Positions 1 through 8,019 of a DNA stretch of 38,729 nucleotides are shown here, piece by piece. Every line of letters begins with the position of its first letter. Position 1 is the stretch's first letter. The position numbers and the translations under genes were made by a program. This stretch comes from Chloroflexota bacterium. GTDB lineage: Bacteria; Chloroflexota; Limnocylindria; Limnocylindrales; CSP1-4. The stretch lies in contig JADGQH010000002.1 in NCBI GenBank assembly GCA_017881985.1, positions 1-38,729 on the forward strand, in the 5' to 3' direction. The notes under the pieces are model-generated. The model was given only the letters and a program-made list of their open reading frames with translations, was not told the origin of the DNA and did no database searches.

Positions 1-1040
1 GGGACGGCAGCGGTCGCCTGTTCGCGGTGGAGCAGGCAGGCACGATCCGCGTGATCCGGGATGGCCGGCTGCTGAGCCAGCCCTACCTCGACCTCCGGGA
101 CCGCGTCTCCTCGGGCGGTGAGCGCGGCCTGCTGGGACTTGCGTTCGCGCCGACTTTCGCGCGGGACGGCCGCTTCTTCGTTGACGCGACCGATCCCGAC
201 GGGAACACGTTCGTGGCCGAGTTCCGGGCGCCGAACCCGGCCGCGGACGTCGCTGCGGCAACGGACGTCGCTGCGGCAACGGACGTCGCAGCGGCAACGG
301 GGCGAGTCATCCTGCGGATCGCGCAGCCGTTCCCCAATCACAACGGCGGCGGGATAATCGCCCGCCCGGACGGCACCCTGTGGATCGGGACCGGTGACGG
401 TGGGTCGGGCGGCGACCCGCTGGGGAACGGTCAGGCCCGGACCACACTGCTCGGCAAGCTCCTGCGGATCGATCCGACCGCAGCCGGGGACGCCCCGTAT
501 ACGGTCCCCCGGGACAACCCGTTTGCGGGCCGATCCGATATCCGCGGGGAGATCTGGGCACTCGGCCTGCGGAACCCCTGGCGCTTCTCGTTCGACCGGG
601 CCACCGGAGATCTGTGGATCGGCGATGTCGGGCAGGACCGCTGGGAAGAGGTGGACCGCGTCCGCGCCGGCGACGCGAGCGGCCGCAACTTCGGGTGGAA
701 CGTGATGGAAGGCCGGCACTGCTTCTCCCCCGCCGAGGGCTGCCCCACGGCGGGCTTCACGCTCCCCGTCGCGGAGTACGACCACGGCCAGGGCTGCGCG
801 ATCACCGGCGGATTCGTCTACCGGGGGGCGGCGATCCCGGCGCTCGTCGGCACGTACCTGTACGCCGACTCGTGCTCGGGGCGCCTGTGGGGGCTCGACG
901 CGGCGGCTGAGGACCCCGAACCGCGGCTGCTCGCGAGCACCGGTGCCAGCATCGCCTCCTTCGGCGAGGACGATGCCGGCGAGCTGTACGTGACGGACAT
1001 CGTGGGCGGGACGATCTCGCGGATCGTCGCTGCACCGTAG
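1..1040 (+). CDS. PQQ-type glucose/sorbosone dehydrogenase-like beta-propeller protein, 3' part (5' end outside window)
   Basis: The reading frame is open from the first base. It reads DGSGRLFAVEQAGTIRV before the first in-frame GTG at 27, which is typical interior sequence for this family, so the true start lies upstream. Family signatures follow in order: GERGLLGLAFAP, HNGGGIIARPDGTLWIGTGDGG, LLGKLLRIDP, EIWALGLRNPWRFSFD, IGDVGQDRWEEVD, NFGWNVMEG and ITGGFVYRG. These belong to the GSDH (glucose/sorbosone dehydrogenase) family, which are six-bladed propellers, usually secreted, that oxidise sugars or related alcohols with PQQ in characterised members. Substrate and true PQQ dependence cannot be told from sequence. 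A threefold DVAAAT repeat (246-299) expands one surface loop. It converges on phzF, and a 7-bp stem at 1061-1084 lies between them. Confidence 0.88.
   Translation, partial: DGSGRLFAVEQAGTIRVIRDGRLLSQPYLDLRDRVSSGGERGLLGLAFAPTFARDGRFFVDATDPDGNTFVAEFRAPNPAADVAAATDVAAATDVAAATGRVILRIAQPFPNHNGGGIIARPDGTLWIGTGDGGSGGDPLGNGQARTTLLGKLLRIDPTAAGDAPYTVPRDNPFAGRSDIRGEIWALGLRNPWRFSFDRATGDLWIGDVGQDRWEEVDRVRAGDASGRNFGWNVMEGRHCFSPAEGCPTAGFTLPVAEYDHGQGCAITGGFVYRGAAIPALVGTYLYADSCSGRLWGLDAAAEDPEPRLLASTGASIASFGEDDAGELYVTDIVGGTISRIVAAP
246..299 (+). repeat. Three in-frame tandem copies of an 18-bp unit
   Basis: Units at 246-263, 264-281 and 282-299 each encode DVAAAT. The first two are identical and the third differs by one base (gct to gca). 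They sit in a loop of the GSDH-like propeller between AEFRAPNPAA and GRVILRIAQPFPNHNGGG. The multiple of three keeps the frame open. Near-identity suggests recent slippage expansion. Confidence 0.95.
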
Positions 1041-1060
1041 CCCCGGGTCGCGGGTCCGTG

Positions 1061-1084
1061 GCCGGGGGCGAGCGGCGCCCCGGC
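1061..1084. terminator. Possible bidirectional terminator hairpin between convergent genes
   Basis: GCCGGGG at 1061-1067 pairs with CCCCGGC at 1078-1084 across a 10-nt loop, between the convergent 3' ends of the GSDH-like gene and phzF. There is no T-tract. In such GC-rich DNA a 7-bp stem is only moderate evidence. Confidence 0.3.
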
Positions 1085-1137
1085 ATCGGCGCGGACGCGG
1101 CAGGCGAGCCGCACCGCCGGCCCGGACCGATTGCCGG

Positions 1138-1941
1138 TCAGGCGCGAAGCGTTCCCTCGACGCGGGTCACGGCCCGGCCGGCGACACCGACGCGGTCGCC
1201 GCGGAGAATGACGTCCACGACGCCGCCGCGATCCGACACCTGGAACGCCCTGAACGAATCGCCGAGGCGCGGCGCCCAGAACGCGGCAAGCGCGCAGTGG
1301 GCCGAGCCGGTCACCGGATCCTCGGGGATCCCGTCGGCCGGGCAGAAGTAGCGCGAGACGATCGCGGCGCCCGGCACGTCGGAGCGCGCCGTGGCGATGA
1401 GCCCGTTGGGGAGGGACAGCAGCCAGGCCTGGTCAGGCGCGAGTCCTCGAAGGTCGTCCGCCGACGTGAGCTCGACGAGCAGGTTCGTGGCGCCGCTGCC
1501 CACGAAGACCGGCTCGCAGCCGAGCGCAGTCTTCAGCCCCTCGGGCGGCTCGACCTCCCGGACCCGGTCGACCGGGAGATCCAGCTCGATCCGGCGGTCA
1601 GCGAGCCGGACGGACGAGAGCGCGCCGCTCCGCGTCAGGAAGCGCGCCGGCTCTCCCTCTGCCAGGCGGCCGCTCTCCCAGAGCACGTGGGCGCTCGCGA
1701 GGGTGGCATGACCGCACAGGTCCACCTCGACCGTCGGCGTGAACCAGCGGAGGTTCCACGATCCCGGGCCAGCCGGCCCGACGAATGCCGTCTCCGAGTG
1801 GCGCAGCTCCGCGGCGACCGCCTGGCGCCAGGCATCGTCGCGAGGCTCGTCGAGGAGCACCACCCCGGCCGGGTTGCCGGTGAACGGCGGCTCGGCGAAG
1901 GCGTCGACGATGAAGACGGGAAATCCTGCGGGAAGTGACAC
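1138..1941 (-). CDS. PhzF family isomerase-fold protein
   Basis: This 267-residue protein has the length and motifs of the PhzF/diaminopimelate-epimerase-like fold: VDAFAEPPFTGNPAGVV at the N-terminus, LRHSETAFV carrying the conserved glutamate that acts as acid/base in PhzF, DLCGHATLASAHVLWE, and GSAHCALAAFWAP in the second half. PhzF itself isomerises trans-2,3-dihydro-3-hydroxyanthranilate in phenazine synthesis. No other phenazine genes are present, so this is a family assignment and the substrate is unknown. The start is GTG at 1941. A TATCCT box at 1949-1954 ends 7 nt upstream, which suggests a leaderless transcript; the GGGGA next to the start is too close to act as a normal ribosome-binding site. 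Confidence 0.9.
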   Translation of the reverse strand: MSLPAGFPVFIVDAFAEPPFTGNPAGVVLLDEPRDDAWRQAVAAELRHSETAFVGPAGPGSWNLRWFTPTVEVDLCGHATLASAHVLWESGRLAEGEPARFLTRSGALSSVRLADRRIELDLPVDRVREVEPPEGLKTALGCEPVFVGSGATNLLVELTSADDLRGLAPDQAWLLSLPNGLIATARSDVPGAAIVSRYFCPADGIPEDPVTGSAHCALAAFWAPRLGDSFRAFQVSDRGGVVDVILRGDRVGVAGRAVTRVEGTLRA

Positions 1942-1948
1942 TCCCCGC

Positions 1949-1954
1949 AGGATA
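1949..1954 (-). promoter_or_regulatory. -10 box of phzF-like gene, leaderless spacing
   Basis: TATCCT on the minus strand is followed by 7 nt and then the GTG start at 1941. Transcription starting about 7 nt after a -10 box would begin at or next to the start codon. I see no convincing -35. Confidence 0.5.
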
Positions 1955-2013
1955 GCGGCGCTCCGGGCGTCAGTCGCGACGCCCCCGGGCGTCGGACGTG
2001 ACGTCGCCGGGGA

Positions 2014-2787
2014 TCAGTCGATGAGGTAGACGACGCTCACCGAGACGTCGACCTCGTTCGTGCCGACCTGGACGGGCGTTGACGGGGCGGCCGCATCCTT
2101 CGCCCCGCCTGCCGCGAAGTAGGGCGTCGGGACCGGGACCGACCCGGACTGCTCGCTGATCGACGAGACACCCGTGATCGAGACGCCGGCGGCCTTCGCG
2201 AGCGCATCCGCCTTGGCCCGTGCGTTCTTCATCGCCGCATCGCGCGCCTGCGCCTCGGGCGATGCCGGGTCGTCGACGCGGAACGTGATGCCGTCGAGCG
2301 TGGTGGCCCCGGCGGCGAGGGCGCCATCGATCACGTCGGAGATCGTGTCGAGCTTTCGAACGGTCGCGGAGACCGCATTCACGATCTGGTAGCCGGTGAG
2401 GCGCGGCGCGTTGCCGTTCGAGTAGTCGTAGACCGGCTGGAGGGAGAGCGATGTCGTCTGGATGTCCTTGTCGGCAATGCCGGTCTTCTTGAGCGCGGCG
2501 ATGACGCCAGCCATCGCGGTCGCTGCGGCCGACTGGGCATCGCGGACCTTGGTGCGCGTGAGCGTGACGCCGACGCGGACGTCGGCGACGTCCGGCGTGG
2601 TGGTGACGCGCCCGATGCCGCTCACGCTGATCGTGTGCTCGGGCGTGGTGGTCGTGCCGTCGACGGCGCGGGCGGGCCGCATCGCAAGGGCCGGGCCGAA
2701 CGCGACGGCGAGGGCGAGACCGGCGAACGCCCCGACGGCGAGCCAGCCGAGGCGGGGTCGGGCCGTGGAACCGGTGAGCGAGGTCAT
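2014..2787 (-). CDS. SIMPL-domain (DUF541) exported protein
   Basis: The predicted 257-residue protein starts at ATG 2787, 8-9 nt after AAGGAG on the minus strand. A signal peptide or anchor covers about residues 11-36 (LGWLAVGAFAGLALAVAFGPALA followed by small residues). The SIMPL/DUF541 domain follows: HTISVSGIGRVTTTPDVADVRVGV, then KKTGIADKDIQTTSLSLQPVY, a central GYQIVNAVSATVR segment, and the ending EVDVSVSVVYLI. Members such as E. coli YggE are periplasmic or surface proteins linked to oxidative-stress tolerance; some form large assemblies. It is downstream of aceE on the same strand but 155 bp away, so it probably has its own promoter or is read through. No partner gene is obvious. Confidence 0.9.
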   Translation of the reverse strand: MTSLTGSTARPRLGWLAVGAFAGLALAVAFGPALAMRPARAVDGTTTTPEHTISVSGIGRVTTTPDVADVRVGVTLTRTKVRDAQSAAATAMAGVIAALKKTGIADKDIQTTSLSLQPVYDYSNGNAPRLTGYQIVNAVSATVRKLDTISDVIDGALAAGATTLDGITFRVDDPASPEAQARDAAMKNARAKADALAKAAGVSITGVSSISEQSGSVPVPTPYFAAGGAKDAAAPSTPVQVGTNEVDVSVSVVYLID

Positions 2788-2942
2788 GGAGGGGCTCCTT
2801 CGGGCGGGCTGCCAGGGTGGCAGGCGGCGGGTCCGGACCCCTGACGCACACGAGCGTCGATCGGTTCCGCGGGCGATATCGCGGCCGAGTGTCGCGAACC
2901 CACCGCCGACCGGCCACGGCCCTCCGCGACGTGAACCCCTCG

Positions 2943-5624
2943 TCAGAAGGCGAGCGGGTCCATCTTCTCCGGGTCGATGCCGAGCGCCTCGATCGCGGCG
3001 GCCACGTCGGCCGCGGCAAGCTCGCCGCACCGTGCGAGCGCGGTCAGCGCCGCCAGCGCGACGCTCGCGGCGTCGATCTCGAAGAGCGCCCGGAGCGCCT
3101 CGCGCGTGTCGCTGCGCCCGAAGCCCTCGGTCCCGAGGGAGACGTAGCCGGCGGGCAGCCAGCGGCCCAGCAGGTCCGGGAGCGCCTTCAGCCAGTCCGA
3201 GACGAGCACGACCGGACCGCCCTCCGGCCCCAGCACCTGCGACACGTACGGGGTCCGCGGCGGCTCGGTCGGGTGGAGCCGGCTCCAGCGCTCGGCCTCG
3301 AGCGCGTCGACGCGGAGCTGCTGCCAGGACGTCGCGCTGTAGACCTCGGCCGCGATCCCGAAGCGCTCGGCGAGGAGGGCGCGTGCGGCCACCGCCTGCT
3401 GGAGGATCGCTCCGGAGCCGACGAGCCGGACCCGTCCCTTCGCGCCACCGTCGACGTCGGGCGCGGCGAGGACCCGGTAGATCCCGCGCACGATCCCCTC
3501 GCCGACGCCGTCGGGCGCGGCCGGCATCGCGTAGTTCTCGTTGTAGAGCGTGACGTAGTAGTAGACATCCTCGCCCCGCCCGTACATCCGCTCGATCCCG
3601 TCGCGGATGATGACCGCCAGCTCGTACGCATACGCCGGGTCGTAGGCGCGGATGCTCGGGACGGTGGACGCGAGGAGCTGGCTGTGCCCGTCCTCGTGCT
3701 GGAGGCCCTCGCCGTTCAGGCTGGTCCGGCCGGCGGTCGCCCCGAGCATGAAGCCACGGCCGCGCGCGTCGGCCAGCGCCCAGGCCTGGTCGCCGGTCCG
3801 CTGGAACCCGAACATCGAGTAGAAGATGTAGAAGGGCAGCATCGGCTCGCCGTGCGTCGCGTACGACGTGGCAGCCGCCTGGAGGGACGCCATCGAGCCG
3901 GCCTCGGTGATCCCCTCCTCCAGCACCTGGCCGTCCTTCGCCTCGCGATAGGAGAGCACCAGCTCCGAGTCGACCGGCTCGTAGTGCTGGCCCCCGCTGG
4001 CGTAGATCCCGACCTCCTTGAAGAGCGGATCCATGCCGAACGTGCGCGCCTCGTCCGGGATGATCGGGACGACCCGCTTGCCGAAGCCCGGGTCGCGCAT
4101 CAGGTTCCGCAGGAGCTTGGCGAAGACCATGGTGGTGCTCACGGCGGTCGTCGAGCCGGCCGCGAACTCGCGGTCGGTCTCCGGCGCCGGGGCCGGCAAC
4201 GGCCGGCTCCGCACGATCCGCTTCGGGAGCCCGCCGCCGAGCGCGCGCCTGCGCTCCATCAGGTAGCGCATCTCCTCGGACTCGGGGCCCGGGTGGTAGT
4301 AGGGGGCTTCGGCGAGCTGCTCGTCGGGGATCGGGAGCTCCAGCCGATCGCGGAAGATCCGCAGCTCCGCCTCGGACAGCTTCTTCGCCTGGTGGGTGAT
4401 GTTGCGCCCTTCGACGCTCGAGCCGAGCGTCCAGCCCTTGATCGTCTTGGCCAGGATCACCGTCGGCGCGCCCTGGAACTCGGTCGCCAGCTTGTACGCC
4501 GCGTAGAGCTTGCGGTAATCGTGGCCGCCCCGGCGCAGCCGCGTCAGGTCGTCGTCGGAGAGGTGCTCCACCAACCGGCCCAGGCGCGGGTCGGGACCGA
4601 AGAAGTGCGAGCGGATGTAGGCACCGCCCGCCACGGAGTACTTCTGGAACTCGCCGTCGACGGTCTCGTTCATCTTGTTGACGAGCGTCCCGTCCGTGTC
4701 GCGGGCCAGCAGGTCGTCCCATTCGCGACCCCAGATCACCTTGACCACGTTCCAGCCGGCGCCGCGGAAGATGCCCTCCAGCTCCTGGATGATCTTGCCG
4801 TTGCCGCGGACCGGGCCGTCGAGCCGCTGCAGGTTGCAGTTGACGACGAACGTCAGGTTGTCGAGGCGCTCGCGACCGGCCACCCACAGCGCGCCGAGCG
4901 CTTCCGGCTCGTCCATCTCGCCGTCGCCGAGGAATGCCCAGACGCGCGAGTCGCTGGTGTCCGCGATGCCGCGGTGGAGCAGGTAGCGGTTGAAGCGCGC
5001 CTGGTAGATCGCCGCGATCGGTCCGAGGCCCATGCTGACGGTCGGGAACTCCCAGAAGTCGGGCATCAGGCGCGGGTGCGGGTACGACGAGAGACCCTGT
5101 CCCGGGCGCACCTCGCGCCGGAAGTGGTCGAGCTGGGAGGCGCTCAGGCGCCCTTCCAGGAAGGCCCGCGCGTACATCCCCGGCGCCGCGTGGCCCTGGT
5201 AGAAGATCTGGTCGCCCGAGCCGTCGTCCTTGCCGTGAAAGAACCAGTTGAAGGCAACCTCGTACAGGCTCGCGGAGCTGGCGTAGGTGGAGAGGTGGCC
5301 GCCGATCCCCGGCGAGGCGATGTTGGCCCGGAGGACCATCGCAACGGCGTTCCAGCGGACGAGGCGCCGGATGCGCCGCTCGATCGCCTCGTCGCCGGGG
5401 AAGTAGGGCTCCTGCTCCGGGCTGATCGTGTTGATGTAGCGGGTCTGGGTCAGCGGCGGCAGCCCGATGTGGGTCTGGCGCGCCCGCTTGAGGAGCTTGT
5501 ACATGACGAAGCGGGCGCGATCGGCGCCCTCCTGCTCGACGAGGTCGTCGAACGAGGCGATCCAGTCCCGGGTCTCGTCCGGATCCACGTCCGGCAGCTG
5601 GTGCTTGAACTCGTCCGAGTACAT
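2943..5624 (-). CDS. aceE: Pyruvate dehydrogenase E1 component, homodimeric type
   Basis: The product decarboxylates pyruvate with thiamine diphosphate and passes the acetyl group to the lipoyl domain of E2. At 893 residues from ATG 5624 it matches the homodimeric AceE family (E. coli 887). The ThDP motif begins GDGEMDEPEA at residue 233 and continues to the NCNLQRLDGPVRGN segment. Other family landmarks are GIGGHLSTYASSASLYEV, DQIFYQGHAAPGMYAR, HLSDDDLTRLRRGGHD, a C-terminal half with DEARTFGMDPLF and LNGEGLQHEDGHS, and the terminal ALGIDPEKMDPLAF. AGGAG lies about 8 nt before ATG 5624, which favours this start over the longer frame running to 5696. No aceF (E2) or lpd (E3) lies in the window, so the complex is encoded at separate loci. 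A 23-codon ORF (5653-5724) precedes it and probably shares its promoter. Confidence 0.97.
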   Translation of the reverse strand: MYSDEFKHQLPDVDPDETRDWIASFDDLVEQEGADRARFVMYKLLKRARQTHIGLPPLTQTRYINTISPEQEPYFPGDEAIERRIRRLVRWNAVAMVLRANIASPGIGGHLSTYASSASLYEVAFNWFFHGKDDGSGDQIFYQGHAAPGMYARAFLEGRLSASQLDHFRREVRPGQGLSSYPHPRLMPDFWEFPTVSMGLGPIAAIYQARFNRYLLHRGIADTSDSRVWAFLGDGEMDEPEALGALWVAGRERLDNLTFVVNCNLQRLDGPVRGNGKIIQELEGIFRGAGWNVVKVIWGREWDDLLARDTDGTLVNKMNETVDGEFQKYSVAGGAYIRSHFFGPDPRLGRLVEHLSDDDLTRLRRGGHDYRKLYAAYKLATEFQGAPTVILAKTIKGWTLGSSVEGRNITHQAKKLSEAELRIFRDRLELPIPDEQLAEAPYYHPGPESEEMRYLMERRRALGGGLPKRIVRSRPLPAPAPETDREFAAGSTTAVSTTMVFAKLLRNLMRDPGFGKRVVPIIPDEARTFGMDPLFKEVGIYASGGQHYEPVDSELVLSYREAKDGQVLEEGITEAGSMASLQAAATSYATHGEPMLPFYIFYSMFGFQRTGDQAWALADARGRGFMLGATAGRTSLNGEGLQHEDGHSQLLASTVPSIRAYDPAYAYELAVIIRDGIERMYGRGEDVYYYVTLYNENYAMPAAPDGVGEGIVRGIYRVLAAPDVDGGAKGRVRLVGSGAILQQAVAARALLAERFGIAAEVYSATSWQQLRVDALEAERWSRLHPTEPPRTPYVSQVLGPEGGPVVLVSDWLKALPDLLGRWLPAGYVSLGTEGFGRSDTREALRALFEIDAASVALAALTALARCGELAAADVAAAIEALGIDPEKMDPLAF

Positions 5625-5652
5625 GACGGGAACTCCTGGCGTGAGACGCGGG

Positions 5653-5724
5653 TCAGGCTGCGCCGGGCCGCGGGCGGGCGGTCGCGCGCGCCTCACGGGG
5701 CTCGGGACGGAAGCGGGCCGACAT
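5653..5724 (-). CDS. Putative 23-residue leader ORF upstream of aceE
   Basis: An ATG at 5724 lies exactly 7 nt after a TACGCT -10 box, the spacing seen at other leaderless starts here. The frame runs 23 codons (starts MSARFRPEPREA, ends RPRPGAA) and stops 28 nt before the aceE ATG. It is rich in Arg, Pro and Ala. No homologue is recognised. It could be a translated leader peptide, or the ATG may simply be the first triplet of an untranslated leader. Only position and promoter spacing support it. Confidence 0.35.
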   Translation of the reverse strand: MSARFRPEPREARATARPRPGAA

Positions 5725-5731
5725 TGCCCGG

Positions 5732-5737
5732 AGCGTA
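5732..5737 (-). promoter_or_regulatory. -10 box for the aceE transcript
   Basis: TACGCT on the minus strand is 7 nt upstream of the leader-ORF ATG and about 108 nt upstream of aceE. It lies 38 bp from the -10 box of divergent pncA, so the two promoters occupy the same short interval. Confidence 0.45.
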
Positions 5738-5775
5738 GCCCATCCCGCGACCGGACGCCCGCTCAACCGCTGGGG

Positions 5776-5781
5776 TAGAGT
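5776..5781 (+). promoter_or_regulatory. -10 box of pncA, leaderless spacing
   Basis: TAGAGT ends 6 nt before the pncA ATG at 5788. No Shine-Dalgarno sequence is present or possible in a 6-nt gap, so the mRNA is probably leaderless. Confidence 0.5.
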
Positions 5782-5787
5782 CGGGCC

Positions 5788-6450
5788 ATGCAGCCGGACT
5801 ACGATGCGACGACCGCGCTCATCGTCGTGGACGTCCAGAACGACTTCGCTGACCCGGCCGGCAGCCTGAGCGTCGCCGGCGGCGATGGGATCGTTCCGTA
5901 CCTCAACGCCCAGATCGCCGCGGCGCTCGACGCCGCCGCCTTCGTCGCGTACACGCAGGACTGGCATCCGCCGTCCACCCCGCATTTCGTCACATCAGGT
6001 GGCCCGTGGCCCGTCCACTGCGTCGCCGGGACCTGGGGTGCCGCGCTCCACCCGGCGCTGACGCCGGACGCGGGACCGTCCGTCCGGAAGGGCGCGAACG
6101 GCGAGGACGGCTACTCCGGCTTCTCGATGCGCGATCCGGGCGCCGGGGACCTCGTGCCGACCGAGCTCGCCGGGCTGCTGCGGGCGCATGGGACCCGCAG
6201 GGTCGTCGTGTGCGGGCTCGCCACCGACTACTGCGTCCGCGACACCGCCCTCGATGCACTCGCCCTCGGGTATCCGACGAGCGTGCTCGTCGCGGGGGTC
6301 CGTGCGGTGGACCTGCGACCGGGCGACGGTGACGCGGCCCTCGCCCGCCTCGTCGCGGCCGGCGCCACGCTCGTCCCGCCGACGGCCACCTCGACGACCG
6401 CGATTGGTGTATCGCCGGCCGCCTCGACCGCCCCGGAGCCCGTGGCATGA
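5788..6450 (+). CDS. pncA: Nicotinamidase (isochorismatase-fold hydrolase)
   Basis: The 220-residue product should hydrolyse nicotinamide to nicotinate and ammonia for NAD salvage. Catalytic triad residues are visible: Asp15 in VVDVQNDF, Lys101 in SVRKGANG, and Cys149 in CGLATDYCVRDTALDAL. Metal ligands match Asp58 and His60 (TQDWHP) and His78 (WPVHCV), the set that separates nicotinamidases from other isochorismatase-like hydrolases. The last 20 or so residues are an Ala/Thr/Pro-rich tail not typical of the family. The TGA overlaps the ATG of the next gene (ATGA), so the two are probably translationally coupled. The ATG has a -10 box 6 nt upstream. Confidence 0.95.
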   Translation: MQPDYDATTALIVVDVQNDFADPAGSLSVAGGDGIVPYLNAQIAAALDAAAFVAYTQDWHPPSTPHFVTSGGPWPVHCVAGTWGAALHPALTPDAGPSVRKGANGEDGYSGFSMRDPGAGDLVPTELAGLLRAHGTRRVVVCGLATDYCVRDTALDALALGYPTSVLVAGVRAVDLRPGDGDAALARLVAAGATLVPPTATSTTAIGVSPAASTAPEPVA

Positions 6451-7025
6451 CCCGCCTGCGGGACCTGGCGTTCCTCGCGGTGGCGGGCGTGGGTGCCGCC
6501 GTGACCGCCGAGCGCTGGCTGGGGTCGATCATCGCTTCCGGCGACGGGCCGGACCCGACCATGAAGATGGTGATCGCGATCGACGCGCCGATCGAGACCG
6601 TCTGGGAGGCGATCTCGGACATCGAGCGCCAGCCGCTCTGGATGCGCGAGATGAAGTCGGTGCGGCTGCTCACCCCGGGCCCGGTGGGAGTCGGGACGCG
6701 CGGCGAGGCGGACGTGCGGATCTTCCTGATCGGCGTCGTGGATCCGGTCGAGATCGACCAGTACGAGCCGCCGGTGGCCTTCGGCATCCGGCACGTCGGC
6801 GTCTTCGCGGGGTCCGGGCGGATCAGGCTCGAGGCGCTGGACGCGCGCCGCACGCTCGTGCGCTGGGACGAGCGGCTGATCCCGCCCGCCTTCCCGAACA
6901 TCGGCCAGATCCTCCAGAAGCCAATCCTGGGCGCGATCTTCCAGGCCGACCTCGAGCGGCTCAAGGAGATGGTCGAGGCGCGCCATGCCGAAGCGATCGG
7001 CGGCACGGGAGCCGACGCCGGCTGA
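6447..7025 (+). CDS. SRPBCC (START/Bet v1-like) family protein with N-terminal hydrophobic segment
   Basis: The product is 192 residues. Residues about 5-20 (RDLAFLAVAGVGAAVTA) form a hydrophobic stretch that may be a membrane anchor. The body fits the polyketide-cyclase/SRPBCC ligand-binding fold: KMVIAIDAPIETVWEAISDIERQPLW, then a long strand-rich stretch (RGEADVRIFLIGVVDPVEIDQYEPP), RTLVRWDERLIP, and a C-terminal helix DLERLKEMVEARHAE. Members bind hydrophobic ligands; this one's ligand is unknown. The ATG overlaps the pncA stop, which argues for co-expression, but I see no functional link to NAD salvage. Confidence 0.85.
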   Translation: MTRLRDLAFLAVAGVGAAVTAERWLGSIIASGDGPDPTMKMVIAIDAPIETVWEAISDIERQPLWMREMKSVRLLTPGPVGVGTRGEADVRIFLIGVVDPVEIDQYEPPVAFGIRHVGVFAGSGRIRLEALDARRTLVRWDERLIPPAFPNIGQILQKPILGAIFQADLERLKEMVEARHAEAIGGTGADAG

Positions 7026-7107
7026 CCGGACCCGGAGCGGGCCGGCGGGCCGCGCGCGCTCCGCCCCTCCCCCACCCCGTCACCAACCCCGCAACGGAGG
7101 GTCGCCG

Positions 7108-7998
7108 ATGGAGCTCCACCTCGTCGACGCGACGTACGAGCTCTTCCGGGCCCACCACGCTCCGCGCCCGCCGGTCCGCGGCCGCGACGGGATGCCGCTG
7201 ACCGCCGTCGCCGGCCTCTCCGGGACGCTGCTCGCGCTGGTGCGCGACGAGGGCGCCACACACGTCGGCTGCGCCCACGACCGGGTGATCCGCTCGTTCC
7301 GTAACGACCGCTGGCCCGGCTACAAGAGCGAGGTCGGCGTCCCGGCGGAGCTGCTCGCCCAGTTCCCGGTTGCCGAGGAGGCGATCCGGGCGCTCGGGTT
7401 CGTGCTCTGGCCGATGGTCGAGTGGGAGGCCGACGACGCGCTCGCGACCGCCGCCGTTCAGTGGGCGGACGCGCCCGGGGTGAGCCGGATCCTCGTCTGC
7501 ACGCCGGACAAGGACCTGGCCCAGGTGGTCCGCGCTGGCCGCGTCGTGCTGCGCGACCGGCGGCGCGACATCACGTATGACGAGGCCGGCGTGCGGGCCA
7601 AGTGGGGCGTGCCGCCGTCGGCGATCCCCGACTACCTGGCGCTCGTGGGCGACGCCGCGGACGGCTTCCCCGGCATCGCCGGCTTCGGGTCGAAGGGCGC
7701 CGCGGCGCTGCTCACCGCCTTCGGGACGCTCGAGGGGATCAGGGATGCAGCCGTCGGGACGTGGCCATCCTCCGTCCGGGGCGCGGAACGGATGGCGGCG
7801 ACGCTCCGCGACCGCTGGCCGGACGCCCTCCTCTTCCGCGACCTGGCGACGCTTCGCATCGACGTTCCGCTCGACACGCACGGCCCGGACGCGCTGCGCT
7901 GGGAGGGCGCGGACCCAGAAGCCTGGCCGGCATTCTGCGAGCGCTGGGGGCTGCCCGGCCTTTCCGGACGACCGCACCGCTGGCGGCCGGCCGCCTGA
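7108..7998 (+). CDS. Stand-alone 5'-3' exonuclease-domain protein (PolI N-terminal/FEN-like)
   Basis: ATG 7108 follows ACGGAGG with a 7-nt spacer and gives 296 residues, the size of free 5'-nuclease domains. N-terminal MELHLVDATYELFRAHHA is the usual metal-binding Asp strand. WEADDALATAA and CTPDKDLAQVV supply the acidic cluster, and DYLALVGDAADGFPGIAGFGSKGAAALL is the helix-three-turn-helix DNA-binding motif with its two metal-ligand aspartates. Such proteins cleave 5' flaps or RNA primers. No polymerase domain follows, so it is not polA. It lies 82 bp after the SRPBCC gene and converges on the inositol monophosphatase-like gene with only 21 bp between the stops. Confidence 0.92.
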   Translation: MELHLVDATYELFRAHHAPRPPVRGRDGMPLTAVAGLSGTLLALVRDEGATHVGCAHDRVIRSFRNDRWPGYKSEVGVPAELLAQFPVAEEAIRALGFVLWPMVEWEADDALATAAVQWADAPGVSRILVCTPDKDLAQVVRAGRVVLRDRRRDITYDEAGVRAKWGVPPSAIPDYLALVGDAADGFPGIAGFGSKGAAALLTAFGTLEGIRDAAVGTWPSSVRGAERMAATLRDRWPDALLFRDLATLRIDVPLDTHGPDALRWEGADPEAWPAFCERWGLPGLSGRPHRWRPAA

Positions 7999-8019
7999 GC
8001 TCCCGGCCGCACGCCGACG

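Noticed and set aside
246..299. Short tandem repeats as a possible CRISPR remnant.
   Set aside because: The units are adjacent with no spacers and encode a hexapeptide in frame within a gene.
1138..1941. A phenazine biosynthesis locus suggested by phzF.
   Set aside because: No other phz gene is nearby, and PhzF-family proteins are widespread without phenazine synthesis.
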